Shown here piece after piece: positions 1-7,645 of a DNA stretch of 17,251 nucleotides. The translations under genes and the position numbers were made by a program. Source of the stretch: 2-01-FULL-45-10 sp964450115 (GTDB lineage: Bacteria > Omnitrophota > Gorgyraeia > 2-01-FULL-45-10); the NCBI GenBank assembly GCA_964450115.1, contig CAYVCD010000028.1:1-17251 (forward strand), given 5' to 3'. Numbering within the stretch: the stretch's first letter is position 1; the number at the start of each line of letters is the position of its first letter. The notes beneath the pieces were generated by a model. The model was given only the letters and a program-made list of their open reading frames with translations, was not told where the DNA came from and made no database searches.

Positions 1-1025
1 TCGCGACTACCCCGGTCCAGTTGTTGGCCGAGTAGCCGATCTTCGACTCCATCTTGCCTGAAGCGTAATAGGTATAGGTGTACGACAGGCAGCCGTCTGA
101 GTCGGCAGCCGCGGCGACCTGCTTATCCACCCTGCCGTATCCCTGGCTGTTGAAGTTTTCGTCGATGTAATGGTAGTAGAGATTGCCGTATATATCGACT
201 GAGGCAAGAACCTTCTCCTTGAGTAATCCGTCAGCATAGTAGGTGTAGGTTAGTAAGAGATTAGTGAATGCTGAATCCGAATATAACGTCTTCTCGGATA
301 TGATGGAAGTGCCAGGGAAGTACTGATATGCGCAGGACAGCGCCCCGTCGGAATCGGCTGCCGCCATGANNNNNNNNNNNNNNNNNNNNNNNNNNNNNNN
401 NNNNNNNNNNNNNNNNNNNNNNNNNNNNNNNNNNNNNNNNNNNNNNNNNNNNNNNNNNNNNNNNNNNNNCTTGTTTATCCACCCTGCCGTAGCCCTGGCT
501 GTTGAAGTTTTCATCGATGTAATGGTAGTAGAGATTGCCATATATATCGACTGAGGCAAGGACCTTCTCCTTGAGCAATCCGTCGGCATAGTAGGTGTAA
601 GTTAGCAAGAGATTCGTGAATGCTGAATCCGAGTATAGCGTCTTCTCGGATATGATGGAAGTGCCCGGGAAGTACTGATATACGCAGGACAACGCACCAT
701 CTGAATCGGCTGCCGCCATGACTTGTTTATCCACCCTGCCGTAGCCCTGGCTGTTGAAGTTTTCATCGATGTAATGATAATAGGTGTTACCGTATATGTC
801 CGATAAAATGGTAGTCTTCGACTCAAGACGATTAGTTGCGTTATCATAATAGGAGTAAGTGACATTTAGTGTCGTCCAGTTGGAATCCGAATAACCGCGC
901 TTGGTTATAACCCGCGTGGTGGATCCGGAATAAGCGTAGTCGTATGAGAGGCAGCCGTCAGAATCGATGACAGATTTCCTGTATTTATCCACGCGACTTC
1001 CCGCTTCGTCGATGTAGTGGTAATA
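1..1025 (-). repeat. C-terminal tandem repeat array of the exported glycosidase (252-bp / 84-residue units)
   Basis: Units were set at each YYHYID motif: 783-1025 (81 residues, divergent, YYHYIDEAGSRVDKY), 531-782 (84 residues), 179-530 (252 real bases plus the 100 N) and 1-178 (partial). The consensus includes YYHYIDENFNSQGYGRVDKQ, then an (A)DSDG(A/C)LS segment, a Tyr-rich stretch and a GN(L/T) return to the next YYHYID. The layout recalls RHS/YD repeats (alternating Tyr, Gly-Asn turns) without being canonical. Units 2 and 3 are about 90% identical in DNA. Such arrays often form elongated, surface-exposed stalks; that role is inferred here. Confidence 0.9.
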
Positions 1026-3035
1026 GATATTACCGCCTGCGTCGGCCCTGGATAATGTAGCGGATTCAATTCTGTAAGGCGACGTTAAATAATATGTGTA
1101 CGCGTAACTTGTGCCGTAAAACCAGCTTATTATCTCATCGAGTTGGGTGGCGGTTATCCTGTTCTCGCCCATATCCGGCTGGCCGTCCTGCCAGAATAGC
1201 CCCCCCAGATAACCTTGTCTCCTTAAAATATCTAGTCTATTGGTTATATCGGTCGAACCGACCTCTCCGACGATTATCGGTATACTGCCCAGATTGAGGT
1301 CTGAGGCCGGATAATCTAGCGGATCTGTCAGTTCCCCGCTCGTGTAATAGTGAAACTGGTAGAGCGAAAGTATGGGATTGGAATATCCACCCGTTATCCA
1401 GTGATTGACCATCGCCAGGAGATCCGTCCTGTCATGATTACCGGTAGTGGCGATCTCGCCCTTACTCTTTATCATAACCGCGAATTCTCTTACGAAATCA
1501 TAAAGGGCCGGCATCGACACCCAATTGCCGAACTCATGCGCCCATTCGGGCTCGTTCATGATGTCCCACGCGAATATGGACTCATTGCCCTTATAGTGGT
1601 CTATGAAACCGGATATTATGTTGAGTAGAGCGGCTCTTTTTACGGGGTCATCGATAAGATCAGCGTGCGCGCCGCGAACCCATACTCCACCTTCGTATCT
1701 TACGCCGAGGAGATAATCGAATAATACCGGCATCACCTTTATGCCGAGCGACTTGGCGCAAGCTAACAGCGCATCCATGTCCTCATAGACATTGGCGGTG
1801 AACCCAGTCGGAACTCCACTTGCGTTAAAAGTCATTCCCGCCCTCAAGTCGGTAAACAGGAAAAGTCTTACCATCATGCCTTTGTACGGGTCCATCTTCT
1901 GATAGAGCGTTTCTACGTTCCTTGAAAAGCCGTAATGTTCACCGGTCGCGGTAGAACCTATATCATATCCGTAATTGTTCCAAGGCAGATTGACGCCCTT
2001 TATGAATGTGCCTTCGGGGACCCTTCTTTGGGTGACCACGTAATTAGGAGTGCAGATCTCTACAACGCCGTTCGGATAATATTTCTCAATAGTGGTTACG
2101 TTCCAGTCGGCGTCATAATTAAATATGAACAGAACGTTATAGTTAGGGCTTGTGGAATCGGTCTCGATGTAGGTGTTATTGTAAGACTGCCCGCCTTCGG
2201 ACGATGGTCTTACAAAAAACGTCGTTATCTTGCCGTTCGGCTCGCGCTTCACCATGTAGCCGACCTGGCCGTCATTACTTCTTACATATTCGTATTGTGC
2301 TATAAATGTGGCCTCGCTGTCCGGCATGGTGCCGGCGAGGACTCCTGCTTCCTGCGCGGCGGTGTAGGAGTATACATTCTTAAAGCGTATGCTCTCCGTC
2401 ATGCCGGGGTAATTATAATATTCGTAGGTGTAATAAGTTCTGCCATCATGGGCGAGCTTCGGGACGGGGTGTATCTCTTTAGTTAAAAGGCCGGATGCGT
2501 TATAAAAATATTTTTCCGATACCGTAGTGCCGGCAACGTAGCCCTTTACCGGATCCGACACGCTTTCGTAAATCGTCTTTTCGCGCATTATCCAGCCGTT
2601 TGTGCCAGTATCCAGATTCAATATGTTGCCGCTATGGTCGTAAACTACCGACGTGCGTCTTTTGGGCTGATTCGTTGTTGCCCATGTCGGATCCTGCTCC
2701 CACGTCGGACTTCCAAATGCGACCGAATAACTCCCTTCATATTCCTGCATGGTAACCTGACTCGGGGATAGATTCCAATTCCATGTCTTATAACCGGGAT
2801 TGCCGTTATATCCTGTCGGTTCGTATGCGAATATAGCTCGTCCGCGCCAAAATCCGGTAAGGTCTTCATTGGAATATTCATTAATATTGCCATTGTCGAG
2901 CCATTCGCGCTTCGTATTCCACGTATCATTGTAAAGTTCGACATCATAGGCAGCGGCTGAAGTCACATAGATGGATGCTAGCGTAATCCCGGCAAGAAAT
3001 AAAAACAAAAACTTCCTCAAAGCAGAGTTTTTCAT
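1..3035 (-). CDS. Exported GH5-like (clan GH-A) glycoside hydrolase with YD-like and C-terminal tandem repeats; 3' end missing
   Basis: Secreted or surface protein, probably cleaving a beta-linked polysaccharide (cellulose/mannan type); the substrate is not deducible. Residues 1-29 are a signal peptide ending in an AAA|Y site. Residues about 30-340 are Tyr-rich and resemble degenerate YD/RHS repeats. Residues about 343-665 look like a TIM barrel: an opening KGVNLPW..YGYDIG motif, acid/base Glu495 in DIMNEPEW and nucleophile Glu591 in IIVGEVGST, 96 residues apart as in clan GH-A. From residue 671 onward come 81-84-residue repeats. The ATG at 3035 has an AAGGA ribosome site 8 bases upstream. 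Crossing the 100 N run changes frame, and the roughly 35 residues read in the original frame beyond it, down to 261, are an artefact. If the N are removed, the frame stays open through base 1 (ending GYSANNWTGVVA), so the gene continues outside the window. GH family assignment is by motif only. Confidence 0.85.
370..469. other. 100-N scaffold gap of arbitrary length inside the repeat array
   Basis: Exactly 100 N separate two repeat copies. The distance between equivalent repeat bases across the gap (118 and 470) is 352, which is 252 plus 100. Deleting the N joins base 369 to 470 as a perfect repeat junction identical to bases 714-730, and the split codon 368-369-470 becomes GTC (Val), keeping frame. 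The gap therefore stands for zero or a whole number of 252-bp units; 100 is a placeholder that breaks the reading frame. Confidence 0.95.
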
Positions 3036-3097
3036 GATATAGGTCCTTTGTTTTTTGACATCAATAAGAGTTTCGATATTTTATCTCCCTTTTTCAT
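3032..3097 (-). CDS. Possible 21-residue leader ORF overlapping the glycosidase start
   Basis: Between the predicted promoter and the glycosidase start there is an ATG-started 21-codon ORF beginning MKKGDKISKL. Its TGA stop overlaps the glycosidase ATG as ATGA (3032-3035), the arrangement used for translational coupling. It has no convincing Shine-Dalgarno, and its ATG would lie only about 10 bases from the predicted transcript start. It may be a chance ORF in an AT-rich leader. Confidence 0.25.
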   Translation of the reverse strand: MKKGDKISKLLLMSKNKGPIS

Positions 3098-3113
3098 TAT
3101 TTACATCATATAT

Positions 3114-3141
3114 AGTATAGCATGCTCAAGAGTCATGTCAA
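3114..3141 (-). promoter_or_regulatory. Sigma70-type promoter for the exported glycosidase
   Basis: On the minus strand the -35 is TTGACA (3136-3141), the spacer 16 bases and the -10 TATACT (3114-3119). The predicted start near 3107 gives a leader of roughly 70 bases to the ATG at 3035. The upstream terminator candidate ends only a few bases before the -35. Confidence 0.75.
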
Positions 3142-3144
3142 TAG

Positions 3145-3180
3145 TAAAAAACTGGCTTTTTTGAATTTTAACAAAACCAG
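3145..3180 (-). terminator. Rho-independent terminator candidate after the beta-barrel gene
   Basis: On the minus strand CTGG+TTTTG pairs with CAAAA+CCAG (3-base AAG bulge, short AT-rich loop), directly followed by a run of T (3145-3151). It lies about 40 bases beyond the stop at 3222. The stem is AT-rich and bulged, so strength is uncertain. Confidence 0.5.
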
Positions 3181-3221
3181 ATTTTCCCTCATTTTTTGAA
3201 ATTATTTTACCTAGGCGGGTT

Positions 3222-4178
3222 TTAGAACTGTGTTTGGACTTTCATTATGAATTCCTGGTACGCCGTAGTATTCTTACCCCAAACGGTCATTCCGTAATCA
3301 AACTCCAAATTGAACAATTTACTGCCCTGCCTTAATACGCTATCTCCTCCGAACACCTGCCATACGAAGCCGGATCGCCATATGCCGTAACTTTCTTCGA
3401 ATTTTCCGGTTCCATCCTGAGTCCTGTAAGCGTCCAGTTCCGTCTTCAAAAGAAGCCATTCGAAAGGCCAGAATCCGCCTTCTATAAACCACGGGATCCC
3501 GTTGCAAACTCCTCTATTATTCCATCTGTATCCAGCTTCGGCTCCGAAGTAGCACGGGAGCTTGAATTTATCGGTTATCGGCACCGAAAATGTTTTTCCT
3601 ACCAACAATCTCTGTTCAACCGAATCATTCCCGTATCCTATCGACGGAACATTCTGGCGATCTTCTATTGCGTTTGGAAGCGGCCCGAGATTAGTCTTCT
3701 CGCCACGATTTATCCCATAGCCCGTATATATAAATACTTTAGTTTGTGTGCTTAATACGAATGGCGCATCCATTAAACGCCAGCGCCCGCCGACCTTGAC
3801 GTTAACTATGCCGTTATTTTTAACTGTGTAGCCTTCGGCGTAATATCGATTCGCCGGAACCGGCTTCTGATATTCCTTATAATTGGCTTGCTTATACTCA
3901 AGACTTACCAGCGCGGTCAGCCAGTCCGTAACGCCGTATTCAAGCTTCGGCTCCATCGTAAGGATCTGGTCTCTGAAGTTCTTAACACCTTCGGATTGCG
4001 TCGATGTTAGTTTGCCGTTGGAATTATAACTATCCTTGCCGCAACTTATCTTAGTGTAGTACTCACCCCAAACCTTGTATTTCGGAACGGTCCAGGCTCC
4101 GGCAAAAACATCTTTCACGAATAAAAACACCATGAAAGTAATGATAAGGATCGCTCGCGATAAGGATCTTTTATTCAT
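3222..4178 (-). CDS. Outer-membrane beta-barrel protein, function unknown
   Basis: I do not recognise a specific family. The 318-residue product starts MNKRSLSRAIL, with a hydrophobic core and a signal-peptidase site after VFA (residue 26). The mature part is rich in alternating Tyr/Trp/Phe strands with short turns and ends YQEFIMKVQTQF, a typical C-terminal beta-signal with terminal Phe recognised by the BAM machinery, so an outer-membrane barrel is likely. The ATG at 4178 was chosen over an upstream in-frame start at 4241 because it begins the signal peptide, has GAAGG just upstream, and sits downstream of a good promoter whose start site excludes the longer form. It may be a porin-like or transport-related barrel. 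It follows the lipid-transport/partner-switch operon but has its own promoter. Confidence 0.75.
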   Translation of the reverse strand: MNKRSLSRAILIITFMVFLFVKDVFAGAWTVPKYKVWGEYYTKISCGKDSYNSNGKLTSTQSEGVKNFRDQILTMEPKLEYGVTDWLTALVSLEYKQANYKEYQKPVPANRYYAEGYTVKNNGIVNVKVGGRWRLMDAPFVLSTQTKVFIYTGYGINRGEKTNLGPLPNAIEDRQNVPSIGYGNDSVEQRLLVGKTFSVPITDKFKLPCYFGAEAGYRWNNRGVCNGIPWFIEGGFWPFEWLLLKTELDAYRTQDGTGKFEESYGIWRSGFVWQVFGGDSVLRQGSKLFNLEFDYGMTVWGKNTTAYQEFIMKVQTQF

Positions 4179-4213
4179 ATCACCTTCTCTTTTTTGGCGT
4201 TTTCCCTGAATAG

Positions 4214-4241
4214 AGTATACCTTATGTTGCCCTCTTGTCAA
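4214..4241 (-). promoter_or_regulatory. Sigma70-type promoter for the beta-barrel gene, -35 overlapping the upstream stop codon
   Basis: Minus-strand TTGACA (4236-4241), 16-base spacer, TATACT (4214-4219). The TGA inside TTGACA (4238-4240) is the stop codon of the CHASE2-phosphatase gene. The predicted start near 4207 gives a leader of about 29 bases to the ATG at 4178. The hexamers and spacing are identical to those of the promoter at 3114-3141. Confidence 0.75.
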
Positions 4242-6154
4242 AGTGTTTTTACCACAATTATAGTCATGTCATCATGTTGAGTGGATTTTGGCTCAAATCT
4301 TCGCACATCCTTCTCTATTGCGGCCAATAATTGAGGAGGGGATAATTTTCTATTTGCCTCTACTACGGAAGCGAGGCGCTCTTTTAGATACATCTCTCTT
4401 TTGGAATTCATCGCTTCCGTCACTCCGTCGGTATAGAATATAAAGATATCCCCTGGGCCGTATTTTATCGCATTACCCGAATATACGCCCTCCATTAGCC
4501 CTAGGGGAGCGCCCTCTTCAACATCCAGAAATACCGGTTTTTTACCGGTTGCGAGATATAATAACGGCAAATGCCCTCCGTTACCATACACAAGCTCTCT
4601 TTTCGCATTATCAAATATCGCGTAGAACATGGTGACAAAAAGGTTCGACGCCGATTCTTTTACCAGCTTATCGTTTAATTTTTTAAGGACCTCTTCCGGA
4701 ACTACACCTTCAACGGCAAAAGACCGGAAAGCGCCGGTCGTCATAGCCATGAAGAGGCTCGCGGGAACGCCTTTACCGGAAACATCTCCTATCATAATGC
4801 CCAGGCGATCGGGAGATAGCTCCGCAAAATCATACATATCTCCACCGACCTGCTTAGCCGTGAACATAACAGGCGATATCGATATCCATTCGGCATCCGG
4901 CATCTTTTTCGGCAGAAAGCTCTCCTGTATCTTCTTTGCTATGTTGAGTTCATTCTCGAAAATAAGCCTTTGTTTCCATTCGGACATGTATTTATAGAGA
5001 TTGAGCGAAAGATAAAGCAATATCACGGCAAACATAGGATATATCGTATCTATCCATAGTCCTTTTATATTGAACAGAAACATGGAGCTCGCGACTAATA
5101 AGCAAATAACACCGGCCAGACATAGCAGGCCCTTAATAGGTTTTATAGCAAGCGTGGTGACCGAGATAATGGCGCATAGAGCCAGCAATATGACCAGGTT
5201 AGAGGATCTGGAGACTCTTCTAATGAATGAATTCCTCACTACAGAATTAAATACCTCGGCGTGGATTCCGACGCCTGGATATAATGGCTCGAAGGGACTT
5301 GGGTGTATATCGCTTGTACCGGTGGCGGTGAGACCTATCACACAGACCTTGTCTTTAAACCATTCCGGTTTTACGCTCATCTTCTCGCCCGATTCCTTCG
5401 CGAAATATGACTGCAGTATGTCGACGAATGAATAATGCTTAAATACTTTTCCCCATATACCGGAATAATTTATGATCATATTGGACTTTTCGTCCAGGGG
5501 GATAGTAACTTTACCTCCGAGCGATATGGACTTTCCGGGAGATATGCGTATATCCTTCTGGGCTATCCCGAGATAGTCGCACGCGAAAAGGAACGGCATG
5601 TACGGATACATGGTCCCGTCGTATTTTATATATAAAGGAACACGCCTGAACTTACCATCTATGTCCGGCAATATATTCACATGCCCGGACCCTTTAAGAT
5701 ACGGAGTAAAGCCGTCAAGCTCTTTGGCCATATAGTCTTTAGCCGTTATCATGTCGGATGTATCGGAGCGATCTATATCGAAAGCGAACGGCATATATAC
5801 TCGGCCCGAATCTTTAATAGCCGTTATCAGGCTGTCATCCCCCTCGCCCGGCTCGCTGAAAAGAAAATCGAATATTATAGCCTTGGCTCCGAAATCCGAC
5901 AGCGCTTTCACCATAGCTACGTGGTAGTTTCTATCGAATGGGAACCGGCCGAGCTTATTAATCGAATCCTCGCCGATCTCTATGATAACCATATCTTCGT
6001 TTGCGACGGGTTTCGGACGCATGATGAATTTTCTATCGAGCGAGGCGAGCTCATACGTCTCAAAAGCGCGGAAATACGACGCGGATAATAAAACTGCGGC
6101 TATCGCTAAGAGCAATGCCGCAGTCGAGATTTTTTTAAATAATTTAAGGTTCAT
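4238..6154 (-). CDS. CHASE2-sensor PP2C (SpoIIE/RsbU-like) serine phosphatase
   Basis: Membrane sensor phosphatase of 638 residues, expected to dephosphorylate a phospho-STAS protein. Order: one N-terminal membrane helix (about 10-28); an extracytoplasmic CHASE2 domain (about 30-310, with VIIEIGEDSI, IIFDFLFSEP and GLTATGTSDIHPSPF stretches typical of the family); three membrane helices (about 318-387); a short helical linker ending in IQESFLP; then the PP2C-type domain. Metal-binding motifs are intact: GGDMYDF with Asp439, GDVSGKGVPAS, FYTDGVTEA, and HDDMT with Asp628/Asp629. The ATG at 6154 lies 20 bases after mlaD. No Shine-Dalgarno is visible before it, so translation may depend on coupling. 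In the same operon sit the cognate-type kinase and a STAS protein, making those the likely pathway partners. The signal sensed is unknown. Confidence 0.9.
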   Translation of the reverse strand: MNLKLFKKISTAALLLAIAAVLLSASYFRAFETYELASLDRKFIMRPKPVANEDMVIIEIGEDSINKLGRFPFDRNYHVAMVKALSDFGAKAIIFDFLFSEPGEGDDSLITAIKDSGRVYMPFAFDIDRSDTSDMITAKDYMAKELDGFTPYLKGSGHVNILPDIDGKFRRVPLYIKYDGTMYPYMPFLFACDYLGIAQKDIRISPGKSISLGGKVTIPLDEKSNMIINYSGIWGKVFKHYSFVDILQSYFAKESGEKMSVKPEWFKDKVCVIGLTATGTSDIHPSPFEPLYPGVGIHAEVFNSVVRNSFIRRVSRSSNLVILLALCAIISVTTLAIKPIKGLLCLAGVICLLVASSMFLFNIKGLWIDTIYPMFAVILLYLSLNLYKYMSEWKQRLIFENELNIAKKIQESFLPKKMPDAEWISISPVMFTAKQVGGDMYDFAELSPDRLGIMIGDVSGKGVPASLFMAMTTGAFRSFAVEGVVPEEVLKKLNDKLVKESASNLFVTMFYAIFDNAKRELVYGNGGHLPLLYLATGKKPVFLDVEEGAPLGLMEGVYSGNAIKYGPGDIFIFYTDGVTEAMNSKREMYLKERLASVVEANRKLSPPQLLAAIEKDVRRFEPKSTQHDDMTIIVVKTL

Positions 6155-6174
6155 TTAATATATGGTTACGGACT

Positions 6175-6771
6175 CTATTTTCCCTTCATAAGAAGTTTCC
6201 AGGGATGCAGTTTTATATCCTCACTGAATTCTTTGAAATTCGCAGTGGTAACTTCGAGATTTGCCGCTATGTTGGCGACCTTTGCTCTATTATCGGATAC
6301 CAGCGTCTTTACCTCGGCGAGCGTCTTGTCGAGATTATCCGCAATAGAATCCGCTTTCTTCATAAGCTTCCTCATCTCAACGGGGTCCTCACTCGGTATC
6401 TGCCCGCCATTCTTCACATAAGGCTTATCCACAGAGCCGGGAGTTATGCCTATGTAAGCGTCTCCGATCATGCCGGAGGTGGATATGAAGGCTATCGAGT
6501 CTTCGCGCAATTTCGCTTTATCATCTATGCTTAAAGTGATCTCTATCTTAGTTTCCGGGGTGTATACGAGTTTTATCTCCTCTATCCTACCCACTTCTAT
6601 ACCGACGAGTTTTACGATAGAGTCAACTTTGAGGCCGTCCGCATAATTAAAAAAAGTTTTTATCATATACGGTTTTGAACTGAAATCCGTGGTCTTTACC
6701 CAAAACATTACCGCCACCAGGATCCCTGCGATTACCACAAGCCCGGTCTTTAACTCATTATTGATCTTCAT
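6175..6771 (-). CDS. mlaD: MCE-domain lipid-transport protein MlaD
   Basis: Substrate-binding MCE subunit of the inner-membrane phospholipid transporter, 198 residues, close to the roughly 183 of E. coli MlaD. An N-terminal membrane anchor (about 8-25) is followed by one MCE domain (about 34-112, including YADGLKVDSIVKLVGIEVGRI and GMIGDAYIGITPG) and a helical tail (about 130-198) that would help form the hexameric channel in the periplasm. A strong AAGGAG lies 7 bases before the ATG at 6771. It is separated from mlaF by a 69-base gap holding degenerate heptamers, the largest gap in this operon. No mlaC or mlaA is visible in the window. Confidence 0.9.
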   Translation of the reverse strand: MKINNELKTGLVVIAGILVAVMFWVKTTDFSSKPYMIKTFFNYADGLKVDSIVKLVGIEVGRIEEIKLVYTPETKIEITLSIDDKAKLREDSIAFISTSGMIGDAYIGITPGSVDKPYVKNGGQIPSEDPVEMRKLMKKADSIADNLDKTLAEVKTLVSDNRAKVANIAANLEVTTANFKEFSEDIKLHPWKLLMKGK

Positions 6772-6792
6772 GGATATCTCCTTTTTCTCACT

Positions 6793-6831
6793 GACTTACG
6801 ACTTGTGCACTTATGCACTTACACTCTTACG
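6793..6831. repeat. Degenerate heptamer repeat in the mlaF-mlaD gap
   Basis: On the plus strand, successive 7-base words GACTTAC, GACTTGT, GCACTTA, TGCACTT, ACACTCT cover 6793-6827, followed by TACG. Inside it GTGCA-CTTA-TGCAC (6805-6818) is a small inverted repeat. It resembles the short tandem heptamer type seen in many genomes, and the same period of 7 occurs inside mnmE in this window with a different word. The rest of the gap is the mlaD ribosome site. Confidence 0.55.
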
Positions 6832-6840
6832 AATTGCGTT

Positions 6841-7638
6841 CTACTTTATTATATGATCCAGATATTCGCCCTTCTGCTGAAAGAATCTTATTGGCCCGTC
6901 AGGAGAGCCCGATACAAATTGCCCTATCATCGGATTTTTACTGTTCCTTATTTCATCGGGAGTGCCGATCTCCAGGACTTTGCCTTCATAAAGCATCGCT
7001 ATTCTGTCGGCTATGGAAAATACGCTCTTCATATCGTGAGTCACCACCACGCTCGTTATCGAAAGTTTTTTAGAAAGATCCAGTATCAGTTTATCTATCA
7101 CTCCGGCTACTATAGGATCGAGCCCGGCCGTCGGCTCATCGTAAAATATTATCTCCGGGTCCATAACTATCGCCCTGGCCAACCCCACCCTCTTTCTCAT
7201 ACCCCCCGAAAGCTGACTCGGCATCAGATCCTCAAAACCCCTTAGTCCCACAAGTTCGAGTTTCATCTTCACGACTATATCTATGACCGATCTTTCGAGT
7301 TTCGTATGCTCCCTCAAAGGAAGGCTCACATTCTCCCCGACCGTCATGGAGTCAAATAATGCGGCAGATTGAAAACACATCCCTATCTTCTTTTTGATCT
7401 TATCCATTTCGTCTTCCGGCAGGCCCACTATCTCTTTACCGAGAAGATGCACTTTTCCAGAATCGGGCTTAAGAACGCCTATCAAATGGCGAAGAAGCGT
7501 CGATTTTCCGCACCCTGAACCGCCCATGATAACGAAAGTCTCGCCCCTATACACCTCCAGGCTTATCCCGTCAAGAACTGTCCTGTCGCCGAATTTTCTT
7601 ACAACGTTATCGGCCTTTATTATAATCTCTTTTTCCAT
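6841..7638 (-). CDS. mlaF: Lipid-transport ABC ATPase MlaF
   Basis: ATPase subunit driving the MlaE permease at the cytoplasmic face, 265 residues. Visible motifs: Walker A GGSGCGKST (39-47), Q-loop Gln90, signature LSGGM (143-147), Walker B FYDEPTAGLDP with Glu168, and switch His201 in VVTHD. After the ATPase core the tail carries SPDGPIRF and a short extension. MlaF of E. coli has a comparable DGPVPF tail that reaches over the neighbouring subunit near MlaB, so this supports MlaF rather than a generic ABC ATPase. The ATG at 7638 is 7 bases after mlaE, with only a weak AAGG before it. Confidence 0.92.
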   Translation of the reverse strand: MEKEIIIKADNVVRKFGDRTVLDGISLEVYRGETFVIMGGSGCGKSTLLRHLIGVLKPDSGKVHLLGKEIVGLPEDEMDKIKKKIGMCFQSAALFDSMTVGENVSLPLREHTKLERSVIDIVVKMKLELVGLRGFEDLMPSQLSGGMRKRVGLARAIVMDPEIIFYDEPTAGLDPIVAGVIDKLILDLSKKLSITSVVVTHDMKSVFSIADRIAMLYEGKVLEIGTPDEIRNSKNPMIGQFVSGSPDGPIRFFQQKGEYLDHIIK

Positions 7639-7645
7639 AACTGCC

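Noticed and set aside
261..366. C-terminal 35 residues of the glycosidase reading frame beyond the N run (HGGSRFRRG...), taken as the natural end
   Set aside because: This is the wrong frame caused by a 100-base placeholder. Removing the N continues the repeat protein in frame to base 1.
1..1025. CRISPR or insertion-element interpretation of the repeats
   Set aside because: Units are 243-252 bp, contiguous, in frame and protein-coding, with no spacers, no transposase and no terminal inverted repeats.
1935..2486. 183-codon plus-strand ORF within the glycosidase gene
   Set aside because: It lies wholly opposite a strongly supported gene with signal peptide and catalytic motifs, and has no recognisable domain or ribosome site.
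4179..4241. Longer start for the beta-barrel protein (MTRGQHKV...)
   Set aside because: It would put 21 charged residues before the signal peptide and lies upstream of the predicted transcript start; the ATG at 4178 fits better.
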